Part shown: in pieces, positions 23,524 to 32,602 of the stretch
Numbering within the stretch: the first letter of the stretch is position 1
Layout: every line of letters begins with the position of its first letter
Origin: Eubacteriaceae bacterium
GTDB lineage: Bacteria > Bacillota > Clostridia > Eubacteriales > Alkalibacteraceae
Length of the DNA stretch: 56,222 bases
Direction: 5' to 3'
Assembly: GCA_013335935.1 (NCBI GenBank)
Contig: JAAXUP010000007.1
Coordinates: 1-56,222, forward strand
Translations under genes and position numbers: made by a program
The notes under the pieces: generated by a model
Databases searched by the model: none
What the model was told of the DNA's origin: nothing
What the model saw: only the letters and a program-made list of their open reading frames with translations

Positions 23524-24972
23524 ATGGCAAATGTAAAATTTCACAGCGGAGAAAAAGTACCTTTAGAGATGCATAAGGTAAGAATTGTACAGAAACTCGA
23601 ACTGCTCCCCATCGAGAAAAGACTGGAAGCAATCGCAGAAGCAGGAAATAACACCTTCTTGTTGAAGAATCGAGACGTATTCATGGACATGCTTACAGAC
23701 AGCGGTGTAAACGCCATGAGCGACAAGCAGCAGGCAGCCATGATGGCTTCCGATGACAGCTATGCAGGAAGTGAAACCTTTTATAGACTGGAAGATAAAT
23801 TAAAAAATCTTTTTGGCATGGACTACATTCTTCCTGCCCATCAGGGAAGAGCCTGCGAAAATATCATTTCCCAGACATTGATCAACCCAGGTCAAATCGT
23901 TCCCATGAACTACCACTTTACTACGACAAAATCCCATATCGTTATCAACGGTGGAACGGTTGAAGAATTGATCATTGATGAAGGTCTTGAAACAACGAGC
24001 ACCTGCTCCTTCAAAGGAAACATGAATATTGACAAGCTTGAAAATCTAATCCGATTGAACGGCAGCGAGAATATTGCTTTTGTCCGTATGGAAGCTGGAA
24101 CAAATCTGATTGGAGGTCAGCCCTTCGCATTAGCTAACCTTAAGGAAATAAAAGAAGTTTGCCGTAAAAACAATATCCTTCTCATACTTGACGCGAGTTT
24201 GCTTCAGGATAATCTCTATTTCATAAAAACAAAAGAAGAAGAATACAAAGAAAAAAGCATCAGAGAAATCACTCGTGAAATTGCAGATCAATGCGACATC
24301 ATTTATTTTTCTGCAAGAAAATTAGGCAGTGCACGAGGCGGCGGAATCTGTATTCGTAGTGAACATATCTTTAATGGCATGAGGGAATTTGTCACACTCT
24401 ATGAAGGTTTCCTGACTTATGGTGGAATGTCTGTAAGGGAGATGGAGGCTATGACTGTCGGCCTTGAAGAGACTATGGATATGGAAGTAATCAATCAGGG
24501 TCCTCAATTTATCGAGTTCATGGTAGATGAGCTGATCAAGAAAAATGTTCCTGTTATTACTCCTGCCGGTGGTCTTGGCTGCCATGTAAATGCAATGGAT
24601 TTTGTGGATCATATCCCACAAAACGAGTACCCGGCAGGTGCACTTGCCTCAGCATACTATCTTGTCAGCGGAGTCAGAGGAATGGAAAGAGGAACCATGT
24701 CAGAACAAAGAAATCCTGATGGAAGTGAACTCTTTGCGAATATGGAACTTCTGAGACTTGCCATGCCAAGAAGAGTATTTACAATGTCTCAGGTCAAATA
24801 CGCGGTTGATCGTCTCGCTTGGCTGTATGAAAACCGTGAAATGATTGGCGGATTAAGGTTTACAGAGGAACCAAAGATCCTTCGATTCTTCTTCGGGCGT
24901 CTTGTACCGGTATCTGACTGGCAGCAGAAGCTGGTTGAAAAATTCAGAAAAGATTTTGGTGACAGTCTTTAA
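23524..24972 (+). CDS. Tyrosine phenol-lyase-like beta-eliminating lyase
   Basis: PLP enzyme of the tryptophanase/tyrosine phenol-lyase family, 482 residues. The DDSYAGSETFY segment carries the Tyr71 equivalent, ILDAS the PLP-binding Asp, and SARK the Schiff-base Lys. By my ungapped alignment to Citrobacter TPL as remembered, two positions separating TPL from tryptophanase are TPL-like: Arg381 (GMERG) and Phe448 (LRFF). Departures from both families are Arg217 changed to Leu, Lys256 to Arg and Asp258 to Leu. It may therefore cleave or make tyrosine from phenol, pyruvate and ammonia, or use another substrate. GGAGG lies before the ATG at 23524. A tyrosine T-box controls it, unusual for a catabolic enzyme. 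Confidence 0.78.
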   Translation: MANVKFHSGEKVPLEMHKVRIVQKLELLPIEKRLEAIAEAGNNTFLLKNRDVFMDMLTDSGVNAMSDKQQAAMMASDDSYAGSETFYRLEDKLKNLFGMDYILPAHQGRACENIISQTLINPGQIVPMNYHFTTTKSHIVINGGTVEELIIDEGLETTSTCSFKGNMNIDKLENLIRLNGSENIAFVRMEAGTNLIGGQPFALANLKEIKEVCRKNNILLILDASLLQDNLYFIKTKEEEYKEKSIREITREIADQCDIIYFSARKLGSARGGGICIRSEHIFNGMREFVTLYEGFLTYGGMSVREMEAMTVGLEETMDMEVINQGPQFIEFMVDELIKKNVPVITPAGGLGCHVNAMDFVDHIPQNEYPAGALASAYYLVSGVRGMERGTMSEQRNPDGSELFANMELLRLAMPRRVFTMSQVKYAVDRLAWLYENREMIGGLRFTEEPKILRFFFGRLVPVSDWQQKLVEKFRKDFGDSL

Positions 24973-24989
24973 ATTTGACTGCTTAAAAA

Positions 24990-25023
24990 AATGCGGTTTA
25001 CTCCATGAGTAAACCGCATTTTT
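24990..25023 (+). terminator. Terminator after the lyase gene
   Basis: A 14-bp perfect stem (24990-25003 with 25007-25020), 3-nt loop, then TTTT. On the minus strand it also ends in a T-run, so it probably serves the convergent gene at 25040 as well. Confidence 0.9.
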
Positions 25024-25039
25024 AACATTATGGATTTTT

Positions 25040-25279
25040 TTACTTTAAATTAAGCTTTTTAACGATTTCTTCTGCTTTCTTAGCTCCATCTTCCGTTAGA
25101 TAAACTGCCTTGGAACTCTTTTTCCAGGAGATCAATTCATCTTCAGTCAGTTCGTCTAAAGCTTCAAATGGATAACCCTTCCAGCTTTTTTTTACAGCTG
25201 TACCATTTTCATCTTCTTCCGTAGAAGTCAGATACAATAAGGCCAATGTTAACTCTTTAATTAATTCAAATTTCGTCAC
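25040..25279 (-). CDS. Small protein, possibly DUF6429-like
   Basis: A 79-residue protein: an N-terminal helix (ELIKELTLALLYLTS), a central KSWKGYPFEALDELTEDELI segment and a C-terminal AVYLTEDGAKKAEEIVKKL helix. This resembles a small winged-helix-like family I recall as DUF6429, but the match was made by eye only. An AGGTG site is near the ATG. It is a single gene between two terminators or gaps, and its function is unknown. Confidence 0.7.
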   Translation of the reverse strand: MTKFELIKELTLALLYLTSTEEDENGTAVKKSWKGYPFEALDELTEDELISWKKSSKAVYLTEDGAKKAEEIVKKLNLK

Positions 25280-25350
25280 TAAAACACCTCCAATTACACA
25301 TTATACCTTAATTATAGTATAAATAGCTTGATACTTAAACTTATATCGTA

Positions 25351-25872
25351 TTAAAGCGACAATATATTATAGATTCCCTTAAGATTTTCATATAGTACCT
25401 CAGAAGATGATTTTCTTTTTGAAAACAGCATACTCTTTTCGGCAATTCTCTCCTCGTCCTTCAGGTGTCTGATATACACCTCAGGAAGAAAGCTGTAAAA
25501 TTCGGATAACAGAACAAGCTTGTCTGCAACCGGGAGGCAATTGGCATGATAGGTTCTAAGAAGATCGTCCAGTTTCTCGAAATTTTTTGAACGGAGACTT
25601 TTATCTATCTCCTTTAGCAGATTCATTATATTGAAGAGTTCATCTTCCAGTGCATTTATTTTTAATTGAACTTTCATTTCGAAAATCTTTTTGATTTTTG
25701 ACTTTTTCAGGCCGGAGAAACTATTAAATTCATCATTTGTATTTTTTAGATCCAGGATAAGTTCCAGTATCCCTTTATTGACAAGTTCAAACATCTTCTC
25801 AAGATACAGGTTTTCTTCATTCTTCACTACTGCTGCTTCATTATTTTTATTCCATGGAAATGTCCTGTCCAT
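25351..25872 (-). CDS. Helical protein of unknown function
   Basis: A 173-residue, mostly alpha-helical, charged protein with no membrane segment, signal peptide or recognisable motif; several stretches could form coiled coils (for example around LKKSKIKKIFEMKVQ). The start at 25872 is chosen because GGTGGGGGAAAG precedes it; the frame opens 16 codons earlier with a Cys/Trp-rich stretch that is unlikely to be coding. It is divergent from sixA and not obviously part of an operon. Confidence 0.6.
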   Translation of the reverse strand: MDRTFPWNKNNEAAVVKNEENLYLEKMFELVNKGILELILDLKNTNDEFNSFSGLKKSKIKKIFEMKVQLKINALEDELFNIMNLLKEIDKSLRSKNFEKLDDLLRTYHANCLPVADKLVLLSEFYSFLPEVYIRHLKDEERIAEKSMLFSKRKSSSEVLYENLKGIYNILSL

Positions 25873-25997
25873 TGTCTTTCCCCCACCTCTGCATCTGCAA
25901 ATCCACCATCGGTTACACACATAATAAATATTTTACAATTAATAGCCTGATCATACAAGCTGTATTCTCACAAAAAAACAGGATCATTCACAGTACC

Positions 25998-26026
25998 TTG
26001 ATTAATATTATAAATTACTGTATAAT
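25998..26026 (+). promoter_or_regulatory. Promoter of the sixA-CHAD operon
   Basis: TTGATT (25998-26003) and TATAAT (26021-26026) with a 17-bp spacer, 28 bp before the sixA start. Confidence 0.8.
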
Positions 26027-26054
26027 TATAACAAAGGCTAAGGAGGCTGATTAT

Positions 26055-26744
26055 ATGAAACTTATATTTTTTAGACACGGCGAAGCAGAAAACCCCACTG
26101 AGGATTCATGTGATTTTGAAAGAAGGCTCACCCCTCAGGGAATAGCATCTGTACAAAACAGTTCCAAGTTATTGAAAGCTATGATTTCTGGGATAAATGA
26201 AGTAACGATCTGGTCCAGCCCGCTTATCAGAGCTGTTGAGACTGCTGATCTGCTGGCAGCTGAACTAAATGTGACCAAAGTAAAAAAAATCAACGCGTTA
26301 GGAAAAGCTGGGTTCAGAAAAATCATCGAGAAAATTCAAAAAAAAGATTTTTCAGATGCTTCCTGTCTGATCCTTGTGGGACATATTCCCGCTCTAGACA
26401 AATGGAGCAGCCGATTGACGGGAACTGAACTTTCATTCGGAAAATCAGCTTTTGCTATATTCAATCTAAAATCCAATTTAAAAAAACGAGCAAAAATCGA
26501 TTTTTTTGCAGCTCCTGAATATTTAAAAATATTCGCTGGACAGATTCTTCCACTTCAGGACGATTCTGAAGAAGCGTCATTTGAAACGGAGAACTCAGGA
26601 AGTTTTGATCAGGAAATCGCTATGGACTGCGATGATGACAATGGTCAGATATCCAGTTTTGAAAGAGAAGAAATGCTTGAAGAAATTTCCGATGAAGTGA
26701 CCGATGAAGATCAGGAAGCTTCACAAAATTCTGATGAAGGCTGA
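26055..26744 (+). CDS. sixA: SixA-type phosphohistidine phosphatase, acidic tail
   Basis: Histidine-phosphatase superfamily protein of 229 residues. It has the RHGEAE nucleophile motif near the N-terminus, a conserved Arg in SSPLIRAVET and the second catalytic His in LVGHIPALD. SixA proteins remove phosphate from phosphohistidine residues. SixA is normally about 160 residues; here about 60 extra C-terminal residues are extremely acidic (DDSEE, DCDDDN, DEVTDEDQE) and probably disordered. AGGAGG lies 8 nt before the ATG at 26055. The 3' end overlaps the CHAD gene, so the two are coupled. Confidence 0.87.
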   Translation: MKLIFFRHGEAENPTEDSCDFERRLTPQGIASVQNSSKLLKAMISGINEVTIWSSPLIRAVETADLLAAELNVTKVKKINALGKAGFRKIIEKIQKKDFSDASCLILVGHIPALDKWSSRLTGTELSFGKSAFAIFNLKSNLKKRAKIDFFAAPEYLKIFAGQILPLQDDSEEASFETENSGSFDQEIAMDCDDDNGQISSFEREEMLEEISDEVTDEDQEASQNSDEG

Positions 26745-27585
26745 CAAAATCATTCCAAAAATCCTGGATAAAAACATTCTTGATGCTATCGAAAAATTTG
26801 ACCATTTAAAATCACCTGCATACGATCCTGAAAATGTCCACCGATTCAGAATAAGTATAAGAAAAATAAAATCTCTTTTGTCTTTCTTTAAACCGTTATT
26901 CGATCCGGCATGGTATTTGATTACCCGTGATAAACTGCGGGTTATTCAGCAGGACACGTCTGCTCTTCGTGAAACCGATGTTATGCTTGGACAAATCCTC
27001 AATACTTTTAAGTCCATTACAGTATATGAGGAACCCGGAAAGTGTTTATATGATCTTGTTACAAGATTTAATATCGCTGAACGACACCGGATACAAAAAA
27101 TCATTCAGGCTGAGGGCTGGAAGACTGATCTGGTAAGTATTCATAGCTCCCTTTTGGCTAATGAACTATTCCAATCAGAATGCTGCAAAGTATCTTTTGA
27201 TGTCTACGCCAATGAAAGGATCGCAGGCTGGATCAAAAAAATCACCAGACTTCACAAAAGCGTCGATTTTCACGATCATTTTGCAGTTCATGACCTGCGG
27301 ATAAGGTATAAGAAGATCCGTTACTGCACGGAGGAAATGCAAGGTGTTTTGAAATTCGACCATGAATCTTTGTTGAAGATCATGAAACCTCTTCAGGAAA
27401 ACGCCGGATATTTGCATGATGCTGTGTTGAATGAACTTCTGATTTCTAAAATTTTAAGAAATTCCCACCAAAGAAAAGCATATTTTGAAGCTGGCTATTT
27501 TTCAGGTATAACGAATTCCCAAATTGAATCGAAAGAACGAAATATGAGAACATTATGGAAGAAATTTAAAAAAAACAAGACCTGA
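26704..27585 (+). CDS. CHAD-domain protein
   Basis: Conserved-histidine alpha-helical domain protein of up to 293 residues; CHAD proteins bind inorganic polyphosphate. Two basic helices with the signature histidines are seen: NVHRFRISIRKIKSLLSFF near the N-terminus and AVHDLRIRYKKIRYCTEEM in the second half. The start is uncertain: the ATG at 26704 overlaps sixA by 41 bp and the one at 26734 by 11 bp, and neither has a strong ribosome binding site. Pairing of CHAD with SixA is recurrent in bacteria and suggests a link between polyphosphate and phosphohistidine signalling. Confidence 0.88.
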   Translation: MKIRKLHKILMKADKIIPKILDKNILDAIEKFDHLKSPAYDPENVHRFRISIRKIKSLLSFFKPLFDPAWYLITRDKLRVIQQDTSALRETDVMLGQILNTFKSITVYEEPGKCLYDLVTRFNIAERHRIQKIIQAEGWKTDLVSIHSSLLANELFQSECCKVSFDVYANERIAGWIKKITRLHKSVDFHDHFAVHDLRIRYKKIRYCTEEMQGVLKFDHESLLKIMKPLQENAGYLHDAVLNELLISKILRNSHQRKAYFEAGYFSGITNSQIESKERNMRTLWKKFKKNKT

Positions 27586-27607
27586 CAAAATCAGGTCTTG
27601 TTTTTTT
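27575..27607 (+). terminator. Terminator after the CHAD gene (bidirectional)
   Basis: An 11-bp perfect stem (27575-27585 with 27591-27601) and seven T. The minus strand has a matching A/T arrangement and serves the convergent antiporter gene ending at 27607. Confidence 0.9.
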
Positions 27608-28854
27608 CATTCAGATAAAACGTCTGCCTCCAGTTTCAATGCCTTTGCAAGGAGTTTGGATGTGCTCGCTTGAAATGTTAGGGTAATAAATATGGCAGCA
27701 AATGTCACTGCCGAAATAATTTCAGCATTTGGCAAATTCATGGCTACCAGCATTCCTGCAAGTGCCGCAGGAATAACGCCTGTTTCGCGGACCCACATCA
27801 GATAGATGATCTCTCTCATTGACCATTTAGCTGTTCGGTCCCAAGTTACTGAAACTAAAACCGATATTGGTCTGGCGACAAAAATAAGAATTGCAACGAT
27901 GAGCAGGGTGCTTCCAATATTTGAGAAAAGTATTCCAAAATCAACGTGAGTCCCTAATAGAATAAAAATCATCATCCTCATGATGATGGTCATTACTTCC
28001 TTAAACCGCAAATGGGTCTCGAGAAATTGTTCAGGAATACACATATTTAAAATCTTCTTGTTACCGCAGATCATTCCAACTACGAAGACTGCGATGAAAC
28101 CACTGAAACCGAAATAATTTGAAATGACATACGCTCCGATTACAGCCCCTAATGCTATTTCAGAAGGATGCTCCTGAAAAACGCCAACTTTTGTACCTGA
28201 ATCAGAGATCGCTTTACTGGCGAGAAGACCTAAAATCAAACCCACAGCAATCCCCCCCAGCGAGGTTTTAAATAGTTCAAATATACTGTCTGACAACGAG
28301 AATGTTCCTGCAGTGATTATGCCGAGAATTGCAAAAGTTGCAATAGCGCCTGCAGCATCATTAAACGCCGATTCTGCAATGATCGTCTGTTTTAAACGGT
28401 CATTGATATTCATATTTTTAAAAAGAGGAACTAATACCGAAGGATCTGTGGATGCGATGACCGCTCCCAGCAGCAGCGCATAGATCCATTGAATATGCAG
28501 GATTTTAAATGCGAAATATCCTGTAATAAACATGGAGACCAGAACACCCAGAGTAGATAATACAATAACGGAAAGCTTGACTTTATTGAGAACCTTTAAG
28601 TCGATTTCTCTTCCGCCGTCATAAAGGATATAGGCTGCACCAAAGGTCAGGATAAGCTGATTTCCAATAGGGTACGTGTCAATATTCACTAAATTAAGAA
28701 CTTGTGGACCGATAATGATTCCTGCAATGATATATAAAACTACATCAGGAAGCTTGACGATGCCGCTTATTTTTGAAAAGACTACCCCTGAGAGAATAAT
28801 TATTGCTAAAAATTCCAGGATTTTGTTCGCTTGAAGCACTGTATCTGTTGCCAT
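27607..28854 (-). CDS. Cation:proton antiporter (CPA1/NhaP-like)
   Basis: A 415-residue membrane protein with about 12-13 helices exchanging Na+ or K+ for H+. The conserved ion-binding region is visible in ASTDPSVLVPLFKN and AESAFNDAAGAIATFAIL, whose ND pair is the CPA1 electroneutral type. It lacks the C-terminal TrkA or USP domains of some relatives. The start at 28854 has AAAGGAGTG upstream; the frame opens 29 codons earlier. It lies 158 bp downstream of purB, with a strong hairpin in between. Confidence 0.88.
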   Translation of the reverse strand: MATDTVLQANKILEFLAIIILSGVVFSKISGIVKLPDVVLYIIAGIIIGPQVLNLVNIDTYPIGNQLILTFGAAYILYDGGREIDLKVLNKVKLSVIVLSTLGVLVSMFITGYFAFKILHIQWIYALLLGAVIASTDPSVLVPLFKNMNINDRLKQTIIAESAFNDAAGAIATFAILGIITAGTFSLSDSIFELFKTSLGGIAVGLILGLLASKAISDSGTKVGVFQEHPSEIALGAVIGAYVISNYFGFSGFIAVFVVGMICGNKKILNMCIPEQFLETHLRFKEVMTIIMRMMIFILLGTHVDFGILFSNIGSTLLIVAILIFVARPISVLVSVTWDRTAKWSMREIIYLMWVRETGVIPAALAGMLVAMNLPNAEIISAVTFAAIFITLTFQASTSKLLAKALKLEADVLSE

Positions 28855-28878
28855 TTTTACACTCCTTTTATAATAATA

Positions 28879-28913
28879 AAGATCTGATAATATTCTATAG
28901 ATTATCAGATCTT
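28879..28913 (-). terminator. Hairpin between purB and the antiporter gene
   Basis: A 13-bp perfect stem (28879-28891 with 28901-28913) and a 9-nt loop, just upstream of the antiporter ribosome binding site. On the minus strand the following tract is TATTATTATAAA, so terminator strength is moderate; it may instead regulate or protect the antiporter mRNA. Confidence 0.55.
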
Positions 28914-29012
28914 TTGTATATATTAGTTTATTATTTAACATCCATTATTTGTTAATCTTTTATCAACAATCTCTTATTTTTCAGAATAGATTATTTTATG
29001 GACCTCATCGTC

Positions 29013-30446
29013 CTATACATTAACTTCTGCTTTTTCACCGAGTAAATCCCTGTTGGCATCCAATACGGGTTTGACCTGGTCTCTTATGAACTCTACAACC
29101 TGCTCTGGCGCTCTGCCAATATATTTTCTGGCGTCAAGAATATTTTCAAGGTCAGATTCCTCCAGTTTGAATGCGCTGTCATTTTTGATCCTTTCGATGA
29201 GATCATTGGACTTTCCTTCAACCTTTACCATTCTGCCGGCTTCCATGGAGTGAACTCTTATTTTCTCATGAAGCTCCTGTCGATCACCGCCTTTTTTGAC
29301 CCCCTGCATAATGATATTTTCAGTTGCCATAAATGGCAGCTCTGCATCAATATGCTGCTTAATGACTTTTTCATAGACGACCATGCCCTCCGATACATTT
29401 AAACATAAATTGAGTATGGCGTCAACAGCAAGAAACGATTCCGGTATGGCTATTCTTTTATTTGCCGAGTCATCCAGTGTTCTTTCGAACCATTGAGTAG
29501 AAGCAGTAATTGCAGGATTTAAAGCGGTTATGACAACGTAGCGGGCAAGTGAGCTTATCCTCTCCGTTCTCATGGGATTTCGCTTGTAAGCCATGGCAGA
29601 TGATCCTATCTGGCTTTTTTCGAAGGGTTCCTCGATTTCCTTCAGGTGCTGGAGTAACCTGATGTCATTGCTAAATTTATACAAACTTTGAGCAATGCTG
29701 CTTAAAACATTACAGACCCTTGAATCGAACTTTCTTGGATAGGTCTGGCCTGTTACGGCGAAACTATCCTTAAAGCCCATTTCTTTTGCCACAAATCTGT
29801 CCAGTTCTTTGATTTTTTCATGGTCTCCTTCAAACAACTCCATAAAGCTGGCTTGAGTACCGGTTGTACCCTTAACACCTCGTAACTTGACATGTTCCAG
29901 TAGAAAATCAATTTCATCCAGATCCATAAGGAGGTCCTGTATCCATAGTGTTGCTCTTTTTCCAACAGTGGTAAGCTGGGCTGGCTGAAAATGGGTAAAT
30001 CCAAGGGTAGGCATATCCTTGTATTCCATAGCGAATTCAGTCAGCCGGCTGATGCAGTTGATCAGTTTCTTCCGGACGGTCAGCATTCCCTGGGTATATA
30101 CGATGATGTCCGTGTTGTCTCCTACATAAGCGCTGGTTGCACCCAGATGGATGATTCCTCTGGCTGTTGGGCATATTTCCCCATAGGTATGAACATGAGC
30201 CATAACATCATGCCTCAGCTCTTTTTCCTTCTTCTGGGCCAGATCATAATCGATATTGTAAATGTTGTCTTCCAATTCTTTTATCTGTTCATCGGAAATA
30301 TTTAAACCCAACTGTTTTTCGCCTTTTGCAAGAGCCACCCAAAGCTTTCTCCAGGTGCTGAATTTATTATCATGAGAAAATATCCCCAACATTTCTTTTG
30401 AAGAATATCTCTCGATTAATGGACTAACATATTCATTGGTTATCAT
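29013..30446 (-). CDS. purB: Adenylosuccinate lyase
   Basis: Fumarase/aspartase-superfamily enzyme of 477 residues catalysing two steps of purine synthesis: SAICAR to AICAR plus fumarate, and adenylosuccinate to AMP plus fumarate. The signature loop GSSAMAYKRNPMRTE holds the catalytic serine, and the GATSAYVGDNTD and HFQPAQLTTVGKR blocks are present. The PurB C-terminal domain is complete, as in the longer form of the enzyme. Its ATG directly abuts the stop of the aminotransferase gene, with AAGGAGG inside that gene's end, so the two are translated from one mRNA. Confidence 0.95.
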   Translation of the reverse strand: MITNEYVSPLIERYSSKEMLGIFSHDNKFSTWRKLWVALAKGEKQLGLNISDEQIKELEDNIYNIDYDLAQKKEKELRHDVMAHVHTYGEICPTARGIIHLGATSAYVGDNTDIIVYTQGMLTVRKKLINCISRLTEFAMEYKDMPTLGFTHFQPAQLTTVGKRATLWIQDLLMDLDEIDFLLEHVKLRGVKGTTGTQASFMELFEGDHEKIKELDRFVAKEMGFKDSFAVTGQTYPRKFDSRVCNVLSSIAQSLYKFSNDIRLLQHLKEIEEPFEKSQIGSSAMAYKRNPMRTERISSLARYVVITALNPAITASTQWFERTLDDSANKRIAIPESFLAVDAILNLCLNVSEGMVVYEKVIKQHIDAELPFMATENIIMQGVKKGGDRQELHEKIRVHSMEAGRMVKVEGKSNDLIERIKNDSAFKLEESDLENILDARKYIGRAPEQVVEFIRDQVKPVLDANRDLLGEKAEVNV

Positions 30447-31646
30447 TTATTCGACCTCCTTTATAAATTGTTCGATTCGATCGATTCCTTTTTTGATCTG
30501 CTCCAGACTTGTCGCATAGGATATCCGGACGAATTTGTCCGTTCCGAATGCGATTCCGGGGACTAAAGCCACATCAAAGCTTTCCAGCAATATATCCGCC
30601 AGATCCATAGATCCCTTGATCAGCTTGCCTTGGTAGGTTTTTCCAAACAGTTTTGATACGTTTATGAAAACGTAGAATGCTCCCTTGGGATAGATATAGG
30701 AGAGCTGTAGGATCTTATTAAGACGTTCAATACAATATTTTCTTCTCTGGTCATATTCCGCCAACATGCTATTGAGGACTTCTTCCGGACATTTCATTGC
30801 ACCGATCCCTGCGTATTGCGTGATGGATGATGGATGGGAAACGGCATGTCCCTGAACAGTTCCCATAGCCTGTATCACTTCCTTGGAAGCGGCTGTATAA
30901 CCAAGTCTCCAGCCTGTCATAGAATGGGATTTAGATACTCCATTGATAACAATAGCCAGCCGTTTTATCTCCTCATTCAACGAGGCTATGCTAACATGCT
31001 TTTCCCCATCATAAATCAGTTTTTCATATATTTCATCTGAAATAACATAAACCTCATGCTTCACTGCTATCTTGGCAAGCGCCTCCAATTCTTCCCTTGA
31101 ATATATTGCTCCTACAGGGTTTGAAGGGCTATTGATCAATATAGCTTTTGTTTTTTCAGTAATATTCTTTTCAAACAGCTCTGCGGTCATCTTAAAATCA
31201 TTTGCTTCACTGGTTTCAACAAACACAGGAATGCCATCAGCGATCCGAACGATTTCGGGATAGCTCACCCAGTAAGGAACTGGAATGATAACTTCATCCC
31301 CTTTGTTCAGGATGCTTTGAAAGGCTGTAGAAAGGCTGTGCTTGGCACCACTGTTCACAATGATCTGATCCGGAGGATACACGAGTCCGTTGTCTCTGAG
31401 AAGTTTTTCGCTTATCAGTTTTCTTAATTCAAGTACCCCAGTAGCAGGCGTGTATTTTGTATGTCCGTCATTTATAGCCTGGATCGCACATTTCTTGATA
31501 AAATCAGGAGTATCAAAATCTGGCTCCCCTGCGCCGAATCCAACTATATCATGACCTGCCTTTGTGAGCTCTTTCGCTCTGGCGGTGATAGCCAAGGTCA
31601 TGGATGGTTTAGTATCTTTAACTCTGTCTGAAATCATTTTTTTCAT
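30447..31646 (-). CDS. Class I aminotransferase (aspartate type)
   Basis: PLP-dependent aminotransferase of fold type I, 399 residues, in the prokaryotic aspartate aminotransferase (Ib) subgroup. It has GAGEPDFDTPDFIK near the N-terminus, NSPSNPVGA, an SDEIYEKL segment with the cofactor-binding Asp, the Schiff-base Lys in VSKSHSMTGWRLGY and the substrate carboxylate-binding Arg in FVRISYA. GGAGG lies 9 nt before the ATG. Aspartate transamination is the likeliest reaction; other amino acids cannot be excluded. It lies between the PHP-domain gene and purB. Confidence 0.92.
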   Translation of the reverse strand: MKKMISDRVKDTKPSMTLAITARAKELTKAGHDIVGFGAGEPDFDTPDFIKKCAIQAINDGHTKYTPATGVLELRKLISEKLLRDNGLVYPPDQIIVNSGAKHSLSTAFQSILNKGDEVIIPVPYWVSYPEIVRIADGIPVFVETSEANDFKMTAELFEKNITEKTKAILINSPSNPVGAIYSREELEALAKIAVKHEVYVISDEIYEKLIYDGEKHVSIASLNEEIKRLAIVINGVSKSHSMTGWRLGYTAASKEVIQAMGTVQGHAVSHPSSITQYAGIGAMKCPEEVLNSMLAEYDQRRKYCIERLNKILQLSYIYPKGAFYVFINVSKLFGKTYQGKLIKGSMDLADILLESFDVALVPGIAFGTDKFVRISYATSLEQIKKGIDRIEQFIKEVE

Positions 31647-31694
31647 TAATCATTACCTCCGGGTTTATAATTCACAGTTCTATCTGGAAAGTGG

Positions 31695-32516
31695 CTAAGA
31701 AATACTAGCCAGCTTATCCATCAATGCCTCAACATAAGTATATGGTATCTTGCAAGTCCCTATCTGAACAATACTATTTGCAGTATTGCCATGAAAATCG
31801 GAACCCCCTGTAACAAGGCGTTTGTTTTCTTTACATAGATTGTATAATTCTATCCTGTCTTTTGATGTATTAAGGGGATGATATACCTCAAGACCGTCAA
31901 TGTCCTCTTTGATGAGGTCACCGATCATATATTTGGCCTTAATGACTGCCGGGTGAGCGATAACGCTTAACCCTTTATGAGCATGGATCATGTCATTGCA
32001 TTCAAAGCATGTCAGTTTCTTTTTAGGTACATAATACGGACTCTCGGTATGCAGGTATTTAGCAAAGGCTTCCTTTGTATCCCCGCTATAACCCTGGCTG
32101 ACCAGTGCTTTCGCAAAATGAGGTCTCCCTACACTTGCTGAAGAATTAAATATATCTTCAAAATCCAGGTGGATTCCCGATGCTTTGAATTTCTCTGCCA
32201 TTTGATAGGCTCGTTCAAGTCTGTGCTTCCTTAAATCTTTAAGGATTTCTTCAATGGCATCTGTTTTTGAACTGTCAAAATAGCCAAGAATGTGAATATC
32301 CTCAGTTCCGCTGCTGCAGCTGAATTCGATACCTGTTATAACTTCGACTCCATATTTTTTTTCGAAGGTTTTAGCCTCCAATACCCCTGAAAAATTATCA
32401 TGATCTGTAATGGAAATGGCCTTTAAATTTTTTTCAGATGCAATTTTTATGATTGTTTCTGGTGTCAGCACCCCATCGGAATGGTTGGAATGAATATGAA
32501 GATCTGCGTATCTCAT
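31695..32516 (-). CDS. PHP-domain phosphoesterase
   Basis: A 273-residue PHP metal-dependent phosphoesterase with the four motifs: ADLHIHSNHSDG, ITDHDN, the HAHKGLSVIAHPA segment and GGSDFHG. It resembles TrpH/YciV-type enzymes, some of which hydrolyse 3',5'-nucleoside bisphosphates or trim RNA 5' ends. A GAAGGTG site precedes the ATG. It lies 48 bp upstream of the aminotransferase gene and probably shares its transcript. The exact substrate cannot be told from the sequence. Confidence 0.88.
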   Translation of the reverse strand: MRYADLHIHSNHSDGVLTPETIIKIASEKNLKAISITDHDNFSGVLEAKTFEKKYGVEVITGIEFSCSSGTEDIHILGYFDSSKTDAIEEILKDLRKHRLERAYQMAEKFKASGIHLDFEDIFNSSASVGRPHFAKALVSQGYSGDTKEAFAKYLHTESPYYVPKKKLTCFECNDMIHAHKGLSVIAHPAVIKAKYMIGDLIKEDIDGLEVYHPLNTSKDRIELYNLCKENKRLVTGGSDFHGNTANSIVQIGTCKIPYTYVEALMDKLASIS

Positions 32517-32602
32517 TGATTCACCTTCTTTAAAATCTTTAAATATTATAGCATAAATATGAACTTCTTCATAAACATTTATTAACGAGCTGACATATCT
32601 GT

